A stretch of DNA of 64,000 nucleotides from Pseudobdellovibrionaceae bacterium (GCA_021731025.1 JAKFYD010000005.1:45240-109239); one strand, 5' to 3'; numbered from the stretch's first letter, positions 8,797 through 17,564 are shown. A program made the numbers and translations. Notes: a model not told the origin generated them from the sequence alone.

Positions 8797-9984
8797 TTAG
8801 TCCTGTATTCCATAAGCATTCTTGATTTGCTCGATATGCGAGGGAAGTACCTGGCCTGTTTCACTCATGGACATAATATCACCGGAATTTATCTCGTTAG
8901 TGTATTTACAGTTTTTTGTATTGAACGAAGTATAATAGCCATCAGGTAGGCCAAGCACATGGCCAAACTCATGAAAGAGACTATCTATTCCTTCCGGTTC
9001 GAATAAAACCATTTTATTTTCATTTCGTAAAACATAGGGACGCTGACCAGGTGTATTCTTTACGAAAACTTCAAATACATCTGCTTTTTCGGAATGTAAG
9101 ATTTGAACTTTTAATCCATGCTGGCTCCACTTATCCTGAAGCAATTGCGCCACCTTGTCTTTATCCACGCCGAATATTTTTAAATTCATAGGGACTAAAA
9201 GTTCATTGTTTTTCAAGCTTAGTGAAGGGGTTTTATAAATTGAATAGCGATAGTTATCTCTTTCTAGCAGCTTCTGCATCAAAAGTATGAGTTTCCGCCT
9301 TTTTTCAACAGACTCTTCTTCATTGTTTATAAAATCTAATGCTTTTGAATAAGGCAAGCCATCCCGAAGCCATGAGGAATCGCTCACTTTAAAATCTAAA
9401 GACGTACAAGTGGTAGTTTTAGCACATTTATCAAGAATGGAAAAAATACGTTGAACACGAGAGCCTTCATGGCTGCGGAGACCAGGATGGTTCCACCGCA
9501 AAATACGGCTCCCATCGTCTAAAATAAGTGATCTAGCTGCAGCGTTGATCCGTATCCAATCTAAATCTGATTTACTATTGCGAACTTTCTGAAAAATTTC
9601 GTAAATATCATTCCAACCATAAGTCGACTGTAGCCATTCGTTTTTAGAACTCTTTTGATGGGTATTTTCATAAAATTGAAACCCACCTAACCTAAACAAT
9701 TTTATTTCGTCATTTTGGGCAGCTTTATCTTGGTTACTTTTCTCGATCAGTTTCAGAATTTCATCTCGTTGTTTTTCAACAGCCTGAGTGATTTCAAGCA
9801 CCATTTCTTTTTGTTTTACGTCACAAGAATAGAGATTGCTGTCATGGCTATAAATTTCTACTGCCTCGTCGAAGACATTGCCTTCAAAAATGGGTCGCTC
9901 TGTGTTTTTTGTTGTAAATCCAGTATCTGAAGTGCAGCCCGAAAGAATGAAATGCAGTGGAAGAAGTAGAATTAAATATTTCAC
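8797..9984 (-). CDS. metzincin-like zinc metalloprotease lipoprotein (copy 2)
   Basis: Paralogue of the neighbouring gene, about 395 aa, with matching segments over the whole length (for example NHPGLRSHEGSRVQRIFS against IHPGLRRLEAERVERIFS). The lipobox is ILSGC. The zinc site HEFGHVLGLPD and a DIMSM Met-turn are near the C-terminus. The shared C-terminal segment TGQVLPSHIEQIK is nearly invariant between the copies. The start chosen is GTG at 9984, because GAGGGG lies four bases upstream. An ATG at 9996 is the alternative, and 10017 is the longest frame. The divergence suggests an old tandem duplication, not a recent one. Confidence 0.84.
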   Translation of the reverse strand: MKYLILLLPLHFILSGCTSDTGFTTKNTERPIFEGNVFDEAVEIYSHDSNLYSCDVKQKEMVLEITQAVEKQRDEILKLIEKSNQDKAAQNDEIKLFRLGGFQFYENTHQKSSKNEWLQSTYGWNDIYEIFQKVRNSKSDLDWIRINAAARSLILDDGSRILRWNHPGLRSHEGSRVQRIFSILDKCAKTTTCTSLDFKVSDSSWLRDGLPYSKALDFINNEEESVEKRRKLILLMQKLLERDNYRYSIYKTPSLSLKNNELLVPMNLKIFGVDKDKVAQLLQDKWSQHGLKVQILHSEKADVFEVFVKNTPGQRPYVLRNENKMVLFEPEGIDSLFHEFGHVLGLPDGYYTSFNTKNCKYTNEINSGDIMSMSETGQVLPSHIEQIKNAYGIQD

Positions 9985-10071
9985 ATTGCCCCTCATAAGA
10001 AGGAAACAATATAGCAAATATCACACTGATTTTCATTCATACTATCAAGACCTGTAAGATATCCATAATTG

Positions 10072-10956
10072 TCAAAACTTTTGCCAGCATTGCTGAGTAT
10101 TTTTCCATTTAGATTTCATTAAATTCGGTATCCTTCTTATCTGGGCTTGCTCTCTGTAGCGTTCGAGATTGTGCTTCTGACAGAGAACTCTGAGGTTTTC
10201 GATGTCATCCGTACCGCCAGCCCATTTGGGTTTGATATGATCGATGTGGAGATTCCATCTTGATCCACAAAGTCTTTGAGTATGAGGATCTTTGTGTTGG
10301 CAACATTGATCTCTTTGGAGAACTTGTTTTTTTACTGCCACCGTGGCAGTGGATCCTTCTTTTTGTTTAATGAATCTATCGGATAAATATTTGATGAGCG
10401 TGGGTAAATCATTTGTTTGAGTTGCATTTGAGGCTAAGTCTTTTGCTTTTTGAAGGGATTCATACTGTTCTTTTGTGAAAGTGAACTCTAAACGAACACT
10501 GCCATCTTTTTGATAGGTTTCTTTGGTGGTAGTTTTAATCTTAAGATCAAGTTCTTTGGCGATGATGACTTGCGATTCGTTCACGGTCTTATCACAGATC
10601 TTTGCAATTAAACTTCGCTTTGCTTCTAATGTAACCCTTTGGTCCTTTTCCCTGAAAGCTTTTTGCAACAGTGTCGTTTGACTTAAATTAATCTCTCCAG
10701 ATTCTATTTTAGCTTTAAGCTTTGGCTCAATGGCCAGCAGCCTTGCTGCATCAATACGGCGCTGGGCTGATCCTCCGGGATAACCACATTCTTTAACCAG
10801 ATAATCATAGAGATTTGCATAATTAAAATCTAAGTAAAGCTTTCTTCTGTCAGCTTCTTTAATATGCTCAATGACAATTGCTAAAAGTTTATTCTCAGCA
10901 CGAGCAAGGGATTTAATCTTTTGATCTAATTCTCTATTATTTAATTTTGAAATCAT
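10072..10956 (-). CDS. HNH endonuclease
   Basis: About 294 aa from the ATG at 10956, which has GAGAGGTG directly upstream; the frame stays open to 11040. An N-terminal helical region (AENKLLAIVIEHIKEADRR onward) precedes a C-terminal HNH nuclease. The latter has a zinc Cys motif (QCC/LCG), LHIDHIKPKWAGGTDDIENL and VLCQKHN, giving the H-N-H metal-binding residues. The family is common in this bacterial group, often in several copies and with unknown targets. The linker between the two parts (STATVAVKK) is encoded by the same palindrome found intergenically at 40037. Whether it acts as a homing enzyme or in defence is not shown. Confidence 0.88.
   Translation of the reverse strand: MISKLNNRELDQKIKSLARAENKLLAIVIEHIKEADRRKLYLDFNYANLYDYLVKECGYPGGSAQRRIDAARLLAIEPKLKAKIESGEINLSQTTLLQKAFREKDQRVTLEAKRSLIAKICDKTVNESQVIIAKELDLKIKTTTKETYQKDGSVRLEFTFTKEQYESLQKAKDLASNATQTNDLPTLIKYLSDRFIKQKEGSTATVAVKKQVLQRDQCCQHKDPHTQRLCGSRWNLHIDHIKPKWAGGTDDIENLRVLCQKHNLERYREQAQIRRIPNLMKSKWKNTQQCWQKF
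10332..10350. repeat. 17-bp palindrome inside the HNH gene (19-bp repeat, copy 1)
   Basis: ACTGCCAC-C-GTGGCAGT is a perfect palindrome around a single central base, and lies in frame in the linker of the HNH gene. The 19-bp string including two flanking bases (TTACTGCCACCGTGGCAGT) recurs exactly at 40038-40056 in a non-coding spacer. An in-frame palindromic insertion, as known for Rickettsia palindromic elements, is one explanation. Confidence 0.75.
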
Positions 10957-11234
10957 ATTCACCTCTCGAAAACTTATATCATACATTTTAAAAGCCAATT
11001 TCAGAGGAAAATTAGAGGTGAAAGAGAAAAATAAACTCAACTAAAAAACGCAGCTCAGACGCTTATAAAAGCTCAGCATTGTATGTAAAATCTCAAAGCA
11101 GGAAGGAACGAGTCATCTAAACAAAATCCTAATTACACGGTCACAGCGAATCCAAAATCCTCGTCAAGGATATTTTAAAATCATTCACAAACTAACACTT
11201 TACCTAAGAATATGGTCAAGCCAAGTGCGAGAAT

Positions 11235-11653
11235 CTACTTAGCCTTAGCCGCTTCATTCAAAAGGTAATGAGTTTCGTAAGTTATACCTTCAAAAACCCC
11301 AAGGTCATCTATCAACAATTGATCTGATATAAATTTAAATTTTCTCTCGAGTTTAACTTTTCCAATTTCACCCTTGCAGAAACAAGATTGCTCAACACAT
11401 TCACAAGAGCCTACTTTTTTTGCGTGGATATCAAACCAATCGAAGTGATTCTTCTCAGTACATCAATGTGAATAAGCTCTCCTTTTGAATTTTTCTGCAC
11501 AGCTTTTCCCGACCAAGAACCGTCAGGGAACGATTCAGAAAGATCAAAAACCGGCGCACCTGCGCTGGCCAAAGGAATTAAGCCCGGCAATAGACAGACC
11601 GTGAAAACTAAAAAAACCAATAAAAAAAATTTCTGAACAAAATTAAGTTTCAT
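11235..11653 (-). pseudogene. secreted small protein gene with a -1 frame break
   Basis: The first frame (MKLNFVQKFFLLVFLVF..., signal peptide ending near ASAG) stops at 11411 after 80 codons. The -1 frame is open on both sides of that stop. It runs from about 11461 (TEKNHFDWFDIHAKKVG) to a stop at 11235, and is Cys-rich (CECVEQSCFC) and protein-like, giving a product near 138 aa. A one-base deletion near 11460 would join ...ELIHIDV to TEKNHF cleanly. Alternatively the sequence A-AAA-AAG immediately before the zero-frame TAG (11414-11420) is the dnaX-type slippery heptamer in the correct phase. The gene starts four bases after the murF stop with GGAG overlapping it, so it is translationally coupled to murF. 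Confidence 0.7.
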
Positions 11654-11656
11654 AAA

Positions 11657-13081
11657 CTACTCCTTCTTTTCACTAAACCCGAGCGGCGCCAAGGGCAGGA
11701 CCATTTTTTCCATCTTATTACTCCGCGAACCTTTGACGACGACCAGGTCTGCGGATCCTACGCTGGATTTCAGCTGCGAAGCCAAATCCTCAGTAAAATT
11801 CGCTTGGGCACGCACTTTCAATGAAGAGTTCGCCCGCCTCAAACCATCGACAAAAGCTTTGTGATCATCGCCATAAAAAAAGACTTCATCAAAAACAGAA
11901 CTCCCTACTTGTTCGCCCAACTTTTCATGAAGCTCGCGAGAAAATTCGCCCAACTCGCCCATTTGCGAAAAGACTCCAATGCGACGACCCTTCCACTTGA
12001 CATCAGCAATGTTCGCCAACAATGCAGCCATGCTGTCAGGATTTGCGTTGTAAGCATCAAAAATAATTTGCGCTCCCACAGGTGTTTGCAACCATTGATT
12101 GCGTCCCCAATTGGTTTTGCAACGGCCAAGCCCCTGCCAAATTTCTTCAGGATCAAGTCCCGCAGCTAAACTCAATGTGGCTGCGGCTAATAAATTTGTT
12201 AAATTGTGTTTTCCAAAAATGGCGACTTTAACATCACCTGGTTCACCAGAGATATAACCTTTCAAATGCATTTCCTGCAGACCCAATTCGACAATTTTTA
12301 AGTGCACATCGGCCATAGCGTTGTGGGAGGAAAAAGTCAGCATTCGAGAATTCGGAAATTTTTTAAGTGCGCGCTCGTACATAGCCGCGGTCATGGGATC
12401 ATCCATATTGTAGACTCGAACCGCCTCGGGTGAGGCTGCATTATAGATTTCCTCTTTGGCCTCGGCAATTTTTTCGATCGTTCCAAAATATTCAATATGA
12501 GCTCGGCCTACCATCGTGCAGACAACCATATTGGGCTCAGCAATTTTAACTAACTGAGTGATCTCGCCGGCGTGATTCATTCCCATTTCGACAACGGCGA
12601 ATTCATGCGATGGCTCCAGTTGCAACAAAGTCAATGGAACTCCCCAATGATTATTGAAGGAGCCCGAATTCCAATGCGTAGGATGCACAGAAGATAAAAT
12701 GGCAGCGGCAAATTCTTTTGTCGTTGTTTTCCCATTCGATCCCGTGAGACCCATGATGACAGCCTTCATTCGACGACGATGTGCTCTTGCTAAATTTTGC
12801 AAAGCCAACAAGGTGTCCTTCACTAAAATCACACTCAGTTTCCCTTTGAATTTTTCCAGAGCCGGATCCCAGCGATGCACCAATAAACCCGCTGCATTTT
12901 TTTCCGCGGCCTGAAGCAAAAAATCATGGGCATCAAATTGATCCCCTTTCAAAGCCACAAACAATTGCCCACGCAGATCTTTTCGAGTGTCAGTACCCAC
13001 GGATGTGAATTCTTCAGGACCTTTTAATTTCAACTCGGCTTGGGTGTCTGCCAAAACATCAGCCAGTAACAATTTCGCCAT
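11657..13081 (-). CDS. murF: MurF, UDP-MurNAc-tripeptide--D-Ala-D-Ala ligase
   Basis: Adds D-Ala-D-Ala to complete the cytoplasmic pentapeptide precursor. The 474 aa contain the P-loop GLTGSNGKTTTKEFAAAIL near residue 112, NHWGVPLTLLQL, the EMGMNHAGEI motif typical of MurF, and FDAYNANPDS. It begins two bases after the murE stop. Downstream, the usual mraY partner is displaced by the accessory block and a small secreted protein gene follows after 4 bp. Confidence 0.96.
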   Translation of the reverse strand: MAKLLLADVLADTQAELKLKGPEEFTSVGTDTRKDLRGQLFVALKGDQFDAHDFLLQAAEKNAAGLLVHRWDPALEKFKGKLSVILVKDTLLALQNLARAHRRRMKAVIMGLTGSNGKTTTKEFAAAILSSVHPTHWNSGSFNNHWGVPLTLLQLEPSHEFAVVEMGMNHAGEITQLVKIAEPNMVVCTMVGRAHIEYFGTIEKIAEAKEEIYNAASPEAVRVYNMDDPMTAAMYERALKKFPNSRMLTFSSHNAMADVHLKIVELGLQEMHLKGYISGEPGDVKVAIFGKHNLTNLLAAATLSLAAGLDPEEIWQGLGRCKTNWGRNQWLQTPVGAQIIFDAYNANPDSMAALLANIADVKWKGRRIGVFSQMGELGEFSRELHEKLGEQVGSSVFDEVFFYGDDHKAFVDGLRRANSSLKVRAQANFTEDLASQLKSSVGSADLVVVKGSRSNKMEKMVLPLAPLGFSEKKE

Positions 13082-13083
13082 GT

Positions 13084-14565
13084 TTATCCTTTAAAAAATT
13101 TTTGCACGGTTTCGACATCGCTAAAGTGAATTTTTTGATCGCCAATAATTTGGTAATCTTCATGTCCTTTACCTGCGATAATCACCACATCGTCTTTTCC
13201 CGCCAAGGTCAAAGCCATTTCGATGGCTTTCTTGCGATCGGGTTCAATTTTAATTTTTTCTTTTGAGACATTGATAAAACCCGCGTTGATCTCTTGAATA
13301 ATCTTTAAAGGGTCTTCCGTGCGAGGATTGTCTGAAGTCACGACGACATGGTCGGCGTCAGCAGCCGCAATCTTTGCCATCAAGGGGCGTTTACCAGCAT
13401 CGCGGTCGCCGCCACAGCCGAAGACGCACCAGATCTGTCCTGATTTTTTATGACGACGTATTTCCTGAAGCGTTTTTAAGGAACTTTCCAAAGCATCCGG
13501 AGTGTGCGCGTAGTCAACCAGCACGGCGAGGTTTCGGGAATTTTCAACGAATTGCATTCGTCCCGGTACTCCGCCAAAATTTTTCAAAGCCACGGCCATT
13601 TCTCCGAGACTCATTCCTGCGCTTGCGCCCACCGCTAAAGCTGCTAATGCATTATAGATATTATACAAGCCACTCATTTTAATTTCGACCACGACTTCGC
13701 CAATGGGAGTGAGTGCTAAAAATTCCGTGCGACCGTATTCCAATTTTTCCTGACGGAATTGAAAGTCAGAATGTTTTTGACCATAAGTCCACAAGGAAGC
13801 TGGATCAGCAATTTTTAAACGTCGTCCATAGACATCATCCGAATTAACAACAGCCCAACAGGGATTTTTTGTGGTTGACCAAAGCAAATCTGTGAACAAA
13901 CGCTGCTTCGCTAAAAAATAATTCTCCATGGTCATGTGGTAATCCAAATGATCTCGAGTTAAATTTGTAAATACGACACAGTTGAAGGGCACACTCTCGA
14001 CGCGTTTTTGGATCAAGGCATGACTCGAGACTTCCAGTGCGGCGGATCGCGCTCCCAAATCACAAAATTCTCGAAGACGCTTTTGTAAAAAGAGAGGATC
14101 AGGCGTCGTCATTTCACTGGGCCAAACTTTTTCCTGACAGTGATGATTGATAGTTCCTATCACCCCCGTCCACATTTTTTTATGATTGAATAAAGCTTCG
14201 ATCATATAAGTGATAGTGGTTTTTCCGTTAGTTCCCGTCACACCAACACAAAAAAGTTCACGACCAGGGTGAGAATAAAAAACACTCGCTAAATGATCGA
14301 GGGCTTTTCGACTGTCTTTAACTTTGATAACAACACCGCTCAGGGAGTCGGGAACTTTTTCAGCCGACTCGACGACAAAGGCTGTTGCGCCCTTGTCTTC
14401 GGCTTCTTGCAAATAATCATGGCCGTCTCTTTTTTCACCACGGATGGCGACATACAAACTGTCTGGCAAAATATTTCTCGTATCCTGAGTCACGTGGCTA
14501 ATTTCAATTGATGGTAAGCCCTCTTTCACGCCGTCAAAATTCGAGAATATTTCTTGTAGTTTCAT
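13084..14565 (-). CDS. murE: MurE, UDP-MurNAc-dipeptide ligase (meso-DAP type)
   Basis: Adds the third residue of the stem peptide. The 493 aa have an N-terminal substrate domain, the P-loop GVTGTNGKTTITYMIE near residue 110, EVSSHAL, FTNLTRDHLDYH, and the specificity motif SDNPRTEDP. The DNPR motif is characteristic of meso-diaminopimelate-adding enzymes and implies Gram-negative type peptidoglycan. The start ATG lies 47 bp from the divergent esterase gene, so a promoter for murE-murF probably sits in that short gap. Confidence 0.96.
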   Translation of the reverse strand: MKLQEIFSNFDGVKEGLPSIEISHVTQDTRNILPDSLYVAIRGEKRDGHDYLQEAEDKGATAFVVESAEKVPDSLSGVVIKVKDSRKALDHLASVFYSHPGRELFCVGVTGTNGKTTITYMIEALFNHKKMWTGVIGTINHHCQEKVWPSEMTTPDPLFLQKRLREFCDLGARSAALEVSSHALIQKRVESVPFNCVVFTNLTRDHLDYHMTMENYFLAKQRLFTDLLWSTTKNPCWAVVNSDDVYGRRLKIADPASLWTYGQKHSDFQFRQEKLEYGRTEFLALTPIGEVVVEIKMSGLYNIYNALAALAVGASAGMSLGEMAVALKNFGGVPGRMQFVENSRNLAVLVDYAHTPDALESSLKTLQEIRRHKKSGQIWCVFGCGGDRDAGKRPLMAKIAAADADHVVVTSDNPRTEDPLKIIQEINAGFINVSKEKIKIEPDRKKAIEMALTLAGKDDVVIIAGKGHEDYQIIGDQKIHFSDVETVQKFFKG

Positions 14566-14611
14566 GGGAATATCGTATGACTGTTTTGTTTATTGAGCAA
14601 GGGAGGCGGTT

Positions 14612-15316
14612 ATGAATATGTCCCGTTCAACAAATTACCGGTGGAATGAATTGCGTGGTCGCGAATACCTTGCGGATCATCAAGCGCCTTGGGTCATTTT
14701 ATTTCACGGTTTCGGTGCCGACTGCAATGATCTCTATCCTCTTGGGGAAATGTTTCCAACAAAGAAAAAATGGAATTGGCTTTTTCCACAGGGACCCGTT
14801 GAAATCCAATTGGGAATGGGATGGACAGGCCGAGCTTGGTGGAATTTAGACATGGAAAAAAGGCAAAGAGAAATCGATATGGGCATTGAACGCGATTCAG
14901 GATCGGAAAAGCCACCCGAACTCCCCGCGGTTCGCGAAAAAGTTATGAAAATGATCAATGATCTTAAAGTTCCTTGGAATCAAATTGTTTTGGGCGGTTT
15001 CAGCCAAGGCGGCATGATGGCCATGGACATTGCTTTTCATGCTCCAGAAAAACCACTGGGCTTAGCCATTCTTTCGAGCAGCCTCGTCGCGAAAGAAGAT
15101 TGGCAAGAAAAAGCTAAAAACTTAGAGGGAGTGCCTTTTTATCTGAGTCACGGAACTCAAGACACTGTTTTGGCTTACAAGGGTGGACAACAGTTGGAAG
15201 GATTTTTACGGCAACACAAATTAAAAGGGAAATTGGCGACCTTCAATGGAGGACATGAAATTCCGTTGTCAGTCATTCAAGGGGTCGGCAGCTTTTTGAA
15301 TGAGCTTCAAGCTTAA
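14612..15316 (+). CDS. serine esterase of the phospholipase/carboxylesterase (Abhydrolase_2) family
   Basis: A 234-aa alpha/beta hydrolase. LFHGFGADCNDLYPLGEMF forms the oxyanion-side motif. GGFSQGGMMAMDIA holds the nucleophile Ser, and the likely Asp and His are in SHGTQDTVLAY and NGGHEIPLS. Such enzymes hydrolyse short acyl or lysophospholipid esters; no signal peptide is present, so it should be cytoplasmic. GGAGGCGGTT precedes the ATG. It is the only plus-strand gene inside the division cluster, sitting between ftsI (3 bp after its stop, convergent) and murE. Confidence 0.88.
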   Translation: MNMSRSTNYRWNELRGREYLADHQAPWVILFHGFGADCNDLYPLGEMFPTKKKWNWLFPQGPVEIQLGMGWTGRAWWNLDMEKRQREIDMGIERDSGSEKPPELPAVREKVMKMINDLKVPWNQIVLGGFSQGGMMAMDIAFHAPEKPLGLAILSSSLVAKEDWQEKAKNLEGVPFYLSHGTQDTVLAYKGGQQLEGFLRQHKLKGKLATFNGGHEIPLSVIQGVGSFLNELQA

Positions 15317-15319
15317 ATT

Positions 15320-17251
15320 CTATCTTAAATAAACAGTTAATTTTTTGGTGTCTTTAATTTCTGTACCCGCTGGCGGTTCCGTTTGCTCGACTTTTCCCGT
15401 GCCAACAAATTTGATATCGAGATCGCGCCCGCCCACTTCACGAAGAACTTCGCGAACACTTAAAGATTTCAAATCAGGAACTTTGATAACTCTTTCGTCC
15501 TGTGACCGGGGAACTGCCGCCACTTCGCGATTCTTTTCTGAAGATAAAATCAGTTTTTTCTCTCCTGACAAAATGAGCGGAGCCAAACCTTCACGGCGAG
15601 CAGCATAGGAAGCCAATCGCGAAAAAATGGGAGCAGCTACTTGCGACCCATAGTAAGATTTTTGCGGATCATCAACAGCAACGTAAATAACAAATTGAGG
15701 TTGGTGCGCAGGAATAAAGCCAGCGAAGCTAGAAATGTAAGAATTGGGAAGGTAACCACGACCATTGGGATTTGCCTTTTGCGCTGTTCCCGTTTTTCCT
15801 CCGACTAAAAATCCATTCACTCGAGCATTGACGCCTGTTCCACCTTCATTGGTGACCGACATCAGCATAAGACGCATTTTTTCCGATTCTTCACTGGTCA
15901 AAACACGACGAATCACTTTTGACTCTGTCTTTTTAATTTCGCCGGACTCAAGATCACGGATTGAATCGACAACGTAAGGCGTTCTTAAAACTCCGCCGTT
16001 CACCAGTGCTGCATAGCCGTTGGCAATTTGCAAAGCCGTCGCCGAAATTCCATGACCAAAAGAAATATTGCTCAGCAAATGCGGATTCCAAGGTAAGTTC
16101 TGCAGCGAACCTTTAGCTTCTCCGGGCAAATCAATCCCAAGCTTTTGACCGAATCCAAATTCAGCCAGACCTGCACGCACTTCTTGCTCTCCCAGTTGAA
16201 AAGCGATCTTTGTCGTACCCACATTCGAGGACAAAGCCAGAATTTCTGAAACGGTGAGGTCGCCAAATTTGTGTTTGCTATCGGCTTCACGAATGATTCG
16301 ATTGCCCACTCGGAATTGGCCCATTTCGCAATAGTACTTTGAGTTCGGCTGCAATACTTTTTTATGAAGAGCCGTCGCTACAACGAAGGCCTTCATCGTG
16401 CTGCCCGGTTCAAATTGATCGGCGATTCCCCGATTTCTTTGATTCACGCTTTCTGTTTTAGTTTTGGTATTGGGATCAAAAGTCGGAGCCGAAGCGATCG
16501 CGCGAATGGCTGAAGTCTGCGCATCCAAAATAACACCTACGGCGGATTTTGCACCATACTCACGAATAGCATTTTTGAGTTCGCTTTCCAAAGCGAATTG
16601 CATTTCTGAATCAATGGTCAATTGCAGATCATTGCCATCGGGATTTTCTGTAAATAATAAACCATCAGCAAGCAAAGGCCTTCCACGTGCGTCTCTCTTT
16701 ACGGTCACTCGCTTTTTGGCGCCCTTCAGTTCTGTATCGTAAGTGAGCTCAAGGCCCTCAAGACCTTGCCCTTCTGTTCCGACAAAACCCATCGTTTGTG
16801 CCATCAGTGAATCATTGGGATATACACGACGCCATTCATCGACTAAAGAAATTCCTTTAATTCCCAAAGCCTTAATGGGTTCAGCATCCTCTGGAGATAA
16901 TAATCGCTGAATCCAGACAAAACGCTTTGAACGATCTTTTAATTTTGCATCGATATTCTGCCAGCTATGCCCCAGAAGCGGCGCCAATTTTTTTGCAACT
17001 TGGCGACGCTGAGAAATCATTTTAGGATCAGCGTAAATGGAAACGGCCCGTGTCGAAAGTGCTAAATCTCGACCGAATCGGTCTAAGATTGCACCCCTTC
17101 GGGCTTGCAAAGTGACGACGGTTTGAAATTGCCGAGAGCGCAGGGATTTAAGTCGATCATCCGGCAACACTTGCAAATCAAAAGCGCGTCCTACCAATAG
17201 CATCCACAGACCACAGATGGTGACAAAAAGAAAAATAATTCGTGATTTCAA
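15320..17251 (-). CDS. ftsI: FtsI/PBP3, class B penicillin-binding protein with C-terminal PASTA domain
   Basis: Septal transpeptidase partner of FtsW. The 643 aa have one N-terminal membrane anchor (about 5-22) and a dimerisation region. The transpeptidase motifs are GSTMK (Ser284, Lys287), SSN (341-343) and KTGTA (486-488). Residues about 580-643 read as a PASTA module (VPDLKSLSVREVLREVGG... through EPPAGTEI). PASTA is absent from E. coli FtsI but occurs in some other lineages. The start is two bases from the ftsL stop. Confidence 0.94.
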   Translation of the reverse strand: MKSRIIFLFVTICGLWMLLVGRAFDLQVLPDDRLKSLRSRQFQTVVTLQARRGAILDRFGRDLALSTRAVSIYADPKMISQRRQVAKKLAPLLGHSWQNIDAKLKDRSKRFVWIQRLLSPEDAEPIKALGIKGISLVDEWRRVYPNDSLMAQTMGFVGTEGQGLEGLELTYDTELKGAKKRVTVKRDARGRPLLADGLLFTENPDGNDLQLTIDSEMQFALESELKNAIREYGAKSAVGVILDAQTSAIRAIASAPTFDPNTKTKTESVNQRNRGIADQFEPGSTMKAFVVATALHKKVLQPNSKYYCEMGQFRVGNRIIREADSKHKFGDLTVSEILALSSNVGTTKIAFQLGEQEVRAGLAEFGFGQKLGIDLPGEAKGSLQNLPWNPHLLSNISFGHGISATALQIANGYAALVNGGVLRTPYVVDSIRDLESGEIKKTESKVIRRVLTSEESEKMRLMLMSVTNEGGTGVNARVNGFLVGGKTGTAQKANPNGRGYLPNSYISSFAGFIPAHQPQFVIYVAVDDPQKSYYGSQVAAPIFSRLASYAARREGLAPLILSGEKKLILSSEKNREVAAVPRSQDERVIKVPDLKSLSVREVLREVGGRDLDIKFVGTGKVEQTEPPAGTEIKDTKKLTVYLR

Positions 17252-17252
17252 A

Positions 17253-17564
17253 TTACAGATCCTCTTTTTTAGAATTGAACTTTATCGGTCCCGAAAGATG
17301 TATAATTTGATTCGATTGCAGTTTCTTTAAAGTCAGTCGACTTTGTGCCACCTGATCCAAAAGCTGTGGCTTAGTGATTTTCGCCAGTTGAACTTCGAGA
17401 GATCTTTTTTGCTCTAGTTTTTCACGATGATCACGATTGAGTTTTAAAAGATTGTAACCTAAGCGGCGTTCTTCCATTTGAAAAAAAGCTAAACTGAAGA
17501 GCGATACAACAATGATCAAAACACTTAACAAGGGTTTAAGTTGGAAAACTTTCTCTTTGCTCAT
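17253..17564 (-). CDS. ftsL: FtsL-like divisome protein
   Basis: A bitopic protein of 103 aa with a short basic cytoplasmic tail, one transmembrane helix (about 10-29) and a following coiled-coil region rich in Leu, Lys and Glu. Size, topology and location between rsmH and ftsI match FtsL, which recruits the FtsWI complex. Sequence conservation in the family is poor, so the call rests on topology and synteny. It overlaps the 3' end of rsmH by 29 nt. Confidence 0.85.
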   Translation of the reverse strand: MSKEKVFQLKPLLSVLIIVVSLFSLAFFQMEERRLGYNLLKLNRDHREKLEQKRSLEVQLAKITKPQLLDQVAQSRLTLKKLQSNQIIHLSGPIKFNSKKEDL

